A stretch of 7,432 nucleotides of DNA from Chloroflexota bacterium (GTDB lineage: Bacteria; Chloroflexota; Dehalococcoidia; JACQTR01), in NCBI GenBank assembly GCA_016210705.1, contig JACQTR010000016.1:1-7432 (forward strand), written 5' to 3'. Each line of letters starts with the position of its first letter. Within the stretch, counting starts at the first letter, position 1. The notes beneath the pieces are model-generated. The model did not search any database. It had not been told where the DNA came from and was given only the letters and a program-made list of their open reading frames with translations. Both the position numbers and the translations under genes were made by a program. This document shows, one piece after another, positions 4,437 through 7,432 of the stretch.

Positions 4437-6116
4437 CTACAAATAGCGCTCTCGTTTGCCGCTGAGGATCCACTGGATCTCGGTGCTGGATACCCCTAGA
4501 CGATGTAAAGTATGGCGTACGAATTCCAGGGCTGCTTCAAACTCGGCGTATACGACCTCTGAGGAGCCGGCTTGGCGCAGCCGCTCATACTCTTGGTCGC
4601 CATGGGCCCGGGCAATAACATCCAGCCTAGGGTTTTGCTCCAGGGCGTTCCTGACCGCCAATTCGGCCTCTACCGGGTCCGGCAAGGCGACCACCAGCAC
4701 CCGGGCTTGAGATATGTTGGCATGGGCGAGCACGGAGCTGTTCGAGGCATCACCATAGATGCAAGGGATTCCTTTGGCTCGCAATCGGCGAACGATATGG
4801 GGGTCATGTTCGATCACTACATAATGGAAGCCCCTTTGGCTCAAAGAATCCACCAGTTCGTGGCTGGCACGCCCATAGCCGCACACTACCACGTGATGGG
4901 AAAAGCTCTTATCCTCTTCTGCCGAGGTAGAGGAGGCTAGCTCTTTTATTAGGAGAGGCCTCGCTTTAGGTATACGGTATAGTAAATTTACCAGGGGCCG
5001 GCCTAGATAAATGCCTAGAGGGGTAACCAAAATGGTTAAAACCGCCGAGGCTAATACCATGGAGTACAAGTAGTTCGATATGATCTCTTTATCTAACCCT
5101 ACCTTGGCTAAGACAAAGGAAAACTCCCCGAACTGCACCAGAACTAAGCTGGCATAGATGGCGGCCCGACCTGGGTAGCCGAAAAATAGAGGAACAAGGG
5201 AGGTGATTACAAACTTACCGATGACGATAACAGCCACCACCAAGAGGAGCAGCAGGGCATTGCTCCATAAGAAATTCGGGTTCACTAGCATCCCAACTGA
5301 AACAAAAAATAGGGTTGCGAAAATATCCCTAAGGGGCACCACCCTGCCCAAGGCCTGGCGACTGAACTCCGACTCGGAGATGATGAGTCCGGCGATGAAA
5401 GCGCCGAAGGCGAAGCTCATGCCCAAAAGATAAGCAATGAGAGCGATCCCTAAAGCTAAAGTGACCACAAATAAGAGAAATAACTCCGGTGACTTTATGG
5501 CAGCCACTCTAAAGAGCAATCGAGGGACTACCCTTCTGCCCAAAAGGTAGGTGGCGGCCACGAAAAGCCCAGCTTTGGCGACATCGAGGAGGAGATAGGG
5601 GATCCAATTACTCTGAGATTGGGCTACCCTGGGCAGGATGATTATCATTGGCACCACACTGAGGTCTTGAACCAACAGCAGACCAACGGCTATGCGTCCA
5701 TGTAAAGAATCGATCTCTCCTCGTTCCATCAGGATCTTGGTGGCCACCATGGTGCTGGATAGGGCTATCATGGCTCCAAAATAGGTGGCTTCGAGGAGGC
5801 TTATCCCTAGCACTGGACCTAGGGCCACTCCGAGGACCATAGTGAGGAGAATTTGTATGATCCCGCCGAATATGGCTACCCTGCTGACCTGAGCCAACTG
5901 AGCTAGGGATAGTTGTATCCCCAGGGTGAACAACAACAAGGCTACTCCCATATCCGCGATGGTCTGTACCCGCTCCGTTTCACCAATCAGACCCAAAGCG
6001 TTAGGGCCAATCAGAAGTCCCGCCAGTATATAGCCAAGGATGACCGGCAGACGGAGTCGATGAAACAGTAGCCCGCCGACCAGAGCAAGAGAAACGATGA
6101 TTATGAAGTCTGCCAC
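4437..6116 (-). CDS. CPA2 monovalent cation:proton antiporter with TrkA-N domain (KefB/YbaL type)
   Basis: This integral membrane protein exchanges K+ or Na+ for protons. It is 559 aa long from GTG 6116. Residues about 3-372 form the Na+/H+ exchanger domain with some 12 hydrophobic segments. Visible family motifs are R-L-P-V-I-L-G-Y-I-L-A-G-L-L-I-G-P near the N-terminus and L-V-Q-D-L-S-V-V-P (149-157) with the conserved Q-D. A cytosolic Rossmann TrkA-N (RCK) domain follows at about 408-525: VVVCGYGRAS nucleotide loop, acidic E436 at the end of strand 2 and G-D-A-S at 455-458. The acidic residue suggests NAD(H) over NADP(H). No TrkA-C domain follows. An upstream TTG at 6200 would add 28 residues, but neither start has a clear RBS. 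I prefer 6116 because family proteins begin just before the first helix. It stands alone on the minus strand. Ion choice cannot be read from the sequence. Confidence 0.9.
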   Translation of the reverse strand: MADFIIIVSLALVGGLLFHRLRLPVILGYILAGLLIGPNALGLIGETERVQTIADMGVALLLFTLGIQLSLAQLAQVSRVAIFGGIIQILLTMVLGVALGPVLGISLLEATYFGAMIALSSTMVATKILMERGEIDSLHGRIAVGLLLVQDLSVVPMIIILPRVAQSQSNWIPYLLLDVAKAGLFVAATYLLGRRVVPRLLFRVAAIKSPELFLLFVVTLALGIALIAYLLGMSFAFGAFIAGLIISESEFSRQALGRVVPLRDIFATLFFVSVGMLVNPNFLWSNALLLLLVVAVIVIGKFVITSLVPLFFGYPGRAAIYASLVLVQFGEFSFVLAKVGLDKEIISNYLYSMVLASAVLTILVTPLGIYLGRPLVNLLYRIPKARPLLIKELASSTSAEEDKSFSHHVVVCGYGRASHELVDSLSQRGFHYVVIEHDPHIVRRLRAKGIPCIYGDASNSSVLAHANISQARVLVVALPDPVEAELAVRNALEQNPRLDVIARAHGDQEYERLRQAGSSEVVYAEFEAALEFVRHTLHRLGVSSTEIQWILSGKRERYL

Positions 6117-6341
6117 AGAAACAAGCTTATCCCAAGAAACGTCCAGCCGACAAATAAAGGTGGGCGACCCGTGAACCTTTGTTTCCTGAGAGCGGATCAA
6201 GGATCGTCGAAAGTCCAGTGTCTAAATTTACTATAGATATTGGCAAAAATCAAAAATGAGGGACAGAGGCCAAAATATTGGTTTGATTCTAATGGATGAG
6301 CAAGCAGTAAAGGGATTAAGAGCAGGAGCCCGTTTACATTT

Positions 6342-6368
6342 GCCTAAGCCCTTCGACAGGCTTCAGGC
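6342..6368. repeat. Interspersed-repeat-like hairpin (CCTTCGACAGGC type)
   Basis: GCCTAAGCC (6342-6350) and GGCTTCAGGC (6359-6368) pair with one bulged base around the loop CTTCGACA. The core resembles the 'CCCTTCGACAGGCTCAGG' element that I recall as a widespread intergenic repeat in many bacterial assemblies. It lies between the DUF3105 gene stop and the antiporter start (gap 6117-6399), where I see no other gene and no convincing promoter. It could also act as a weak terminator for DUF3105, but lacks a T-run. Confidence 0.5.
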
Positions 6369-6399
6369 AGGCCCCTAAGTGTCGGATTGGACGGAGAAA

Positions 6400-7056
6400 T
6401 TAATCTTGATGATCCTGATGAGACTCTGATAGCTTGCCCTTTTTGGGGCCCCATATCCCCTCGGGATCATAACGTCCCAGATGGACGGTAATAAACTCTT
6501 TTATTTGCCCTTCGTCGAATTGGTCAAGTTTCAGCAATCGTGTCCATGAAGTCAACGCAATTTCGGCGTCCATAGTCGGGTAGGGCACCAAGACTACACC
6601 CCCTTGTCCTAGATAGGGGCTTACCAAGTCTTTTAACTGTTGGATCAGCTCGTCACAGCCAGGGCAGTTGTACCAAATAATCACCCCGCCGTGCTCCATG
6701 TCGTGTACCAGCCTTTCTTTGGGCACTGGAGCATCATATATGCCCCAAGGGACAGTTTCAGGTGCGTGGGGGCCGGAGGTAGGGGGGTTACTATCGTAAT
6801 CGCTGAAGGTTTCTCCCGGCGCTAGGTGGTTGTTCCCCTGGCTAGGAAAGAACTGACCAGGAAGAGAGGTATCGGCGTTTTCTTCAGGGAGAGGCGAGGC
6901 TTTGGTTTGGCTGGATACATCATAGAAGACCAAAAAGGCTATGCCCAGCACGATGATAAGGCCAGCCGCTACCCAGACCCAAGGTAATGGCCTGCGCCTT
7001 ACCAAGGTTTTCCTGCCTTCACGTCTTTTGCTGGGGCCTCTTTGACTCGGTCTCAT
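6400..7056 (-). CDS. Membrane-anchored DUF3105 family protein
   Basis: This is a 218-aa protein with a very basic cytosolic N-terminus (residues 1-24), one membrane helix at about 26-45 and an extracytoplasmic domain, so the domain is held on the outer face of the membrane. The DUF3105 (PF11303) signature is clear: S-N-P-P-T-S-G-P-H (89-97), W-G-I-Y-D-A-P-V-P-x-E-R-L-V-H (104-118), E-H-G-G-V-I-I-W-Y-N (121-130), then V-P-Y-P-x-M-D-A-x-I-A-L-T-S-W (157-171). H97, H118, E121 and H122 could bind a metal. After W-Y-N comes C131-P-G-C134, a thioredoxin-like C-x2-C. The family's function is unknown. ATG 7056 has no good RBS. TTG 7005 (17 codons in), preceded by AGGA, is an alternative start. The tail is rich in His and Asp. 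Confidence 0.88.
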   Translation of the reverse strand: MRPSQRGPSKRREGRKTLVRRRPLPWVWVAAGLIIVLGIAFLVFYDVSSQTKASPLPEENADTSLPGQFFPSQGNNHLAPGETFSDYDSNPPTSGPHAPETVPWGIYDAPVPKERLVHDMEHGGVIIWYNCPGCDELIQQLKDLVSPYLGQGGVVLVPYPTMDAEIALTSWTRLLKLDQFDEGQIKEFITVHLGRYDPEGIWGPKKGKLSESHQDHQD

Positions 7057-7088
7057 AAGGATAATACTGATACGGCTACGTGTTTATA

Positions 7089-7097
7089 ATTATAGCA
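7089..7097 (-). promoter_or_regulatory. Extended -10 promoter upstream of the DUF3105 gene
   Basis: On the minus strand TGCTATAAT is a perfect extended -10 element. No good -35 box lies 16-18 bp upstream. Transcription should begin near 7081, giving a leader of about 25 nt to ATG 7056. Confidence 0.6.
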
Positions 7098-7147
7098 AAG
7101 GCAAGAACGAGTTGGCTAGCTCTGGGTCTGCAAAAATGATCAAGATT

Positions 7148-7245
7148 GCCATGGTTTTGCACTCTCAATGATGGTATGGAAGCTTTTTCTTTGTCATTGC
7201 GAGCACAGCGAAGCAATCTCACGGACTTTTTGTGCAAAGCCTGGC
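7148..7245. repeat. 98-bp imperfect inverted-repeat element containing a TCATTGCGAG-type repeat
   Basis: GCCATGGTTTTGCAC (7148-7162) pairs with GTGCAAAGCCTGGC (7232-7245): 14 pairs with one bulge and one G-U. Inside lies GTCATTGCGAGCACAGCG and the following AAGCAATCTC (7193-7220), which resembles a family of short intergenic repeats I recall from many bacterial genomes and whose ends ATTGC/GCAAT can pair. It fills the space between the two outward-facing promoters of the DUF3105 and macrodomain genes. No protein is encoded. It could be a MITE-like non-autonomous element or a structured RNA. Confidence 0.5.
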
Positions 7246-7281
7246 TCTGGATATTTAGTCTTCGTTCCTTACGATGTAAAC

Positions 7282-7290
7282 TGCTATAAT
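7282..7290 (+). promoter_or_regulatory. Extended -10 promoter for a near-leaderless macrodomain mRNA
   Basis: TGCTATAAT (7282-7290) is a perfect extended -10 element with no convincing -35. A start 6-9 nt further on falls at about 7296-7299, right before ATG 7301. Confidence 0.65.
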
Positions 7291-7300
7291 AGCTTGTGCT

Positions 7301-7432
7301 ATGAAAGTGAACATCGGCAAGACACAGCTTTCTCTAGTGAGGGGAGATATCACTCGCCAGGAGACCGACGCCATCGTCAATGCTGCCAACCCCAGTCTTA
7401 TGGGTGGGGGAGGGGTGGATGGAGCCATACAC
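7301..7432 (+). CDS. Macrodomain (ADP-ribose/O-acetyl-ADP-ribose hydrolase type) protein, N-terminal part
   Basis: The first 44 codons are present and the rest lies beyond the window. The protein begins with a short beta strand ([12 protein letters not shown]), then [16 protein letters not shown] (residues 15-30). Next come [13 protein letters not shown] (32-44), the conserved ADP-ribose-binding segments of YmdB/MacroD-type macrodomains, including the asparagine and aspartate linked to hydrolysis in that class. It would act in the cytoplasm on ADP-ribosylated proteins, nucleic acids or O-acetyl-ADP-ribose. ATG 7301 is the first possible start after the in-frame stop at 7277-7279, and there is no Shine-Dalgarno site, which fits the very close promoter. 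The family call is secure even though the gene is cut. Confidence 0.92.
   Translation, partial: MKVNIGKTQLSLVRGDITRQETDAIVNAANPSLMGGGGVDGAIH

Noticed and set aside
4572..4940. Plus-strand 122-aa reading frame
   Set aside because: It lies opposite the TrkA-N domain of the antiporter, which has clear motifs on the minus strand.
1..7432. CRISPR array, insertion sequence or prophage
   Set aside because: No regular spaced repeats and no transposase, integrase or phage protein is visible.

Overview
The window reads as ordinary bacterial chromosome of mid GC content. It has consensus sigma-70-type promoters, Shine-Dalgarno sites on several genes, an intrinsic terminator and a tRNA with encoded CCA. 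The gene set (a UGA-containing GrdB-like selenoprotein, a nickel-type transporter with a Fur-family regulator, a DUF3105 protein, a macrodomain protein) and two widespread types of interspersed repeat suggest an anaerobic, selenocysteine-using lineage. Chloroflexota (Dehalococcoidia-like) is my tentative guess. It rests on impression, not on a marker gene.

Layout, left to right. (1) Bases 1-74: a tRNA-Arg with anticodon GCG, lacking its first three bases at the window edge. (2) 152-385: a small protein of unknown function. (3) 544-1606: a two-gene unit for a lipoprotein with one Ig-like domain and a secreted protein with two DUF5666/OB-like domains. It is closed by a strong intrinsic terminator at 1638-1677. 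(4) 1712-3027: a consensus promoter driving a MerR-family regulator with a C-terminal four-Cys cluster and then a GrdB/PrdB-like reductase. The reductase is interrupted by an in-frame TGA that is best read as selenocysteine. (5) On the minus strand, 4375 down to 3092: a promoter and an 18-bp perfect palindrome ahead of a Fur-family regulator, followed 8 nt later by a nickel/cobalt-type UreH-like transporter. This looks like a self-regulated metal-uptake operon, probably Nur-like. (6) Minus strand, 6116-4437: a CPA2 cation:proton antiporter with a C-terminal nucleotide-binding TrkA-N (RCK) domain. (7) Minus strand, 7056-6400: a membrane-anchored DUF3105 protein. (8) 7057-7300: an intergenic region with a large imperfect inverted repeat and two extended -10 promoters facing outward. 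(9) 7301 to the end: the first 44 codons of a macrodomain (ADP-ribose hydrolase type) protein with almost no room for a leader.

The standout is the MerR-selenoprotein pair. Codon 167 of the reductase is TGA in a C-U-P-L-C motif, the reading frame and family homology continue for 87 residues beyond it, and a SECIS-like hairpin follows at the right distance. A naive annotation would split it into two hypothetical fragments. The regulator's own Cys cluster makes a thiol-, metal- or metalloid-responsive reductase module a reasonable hypothesis. The second regulatory unit of note is the Fur-family/UreH operon, whose operator resembles published Nur boxes.
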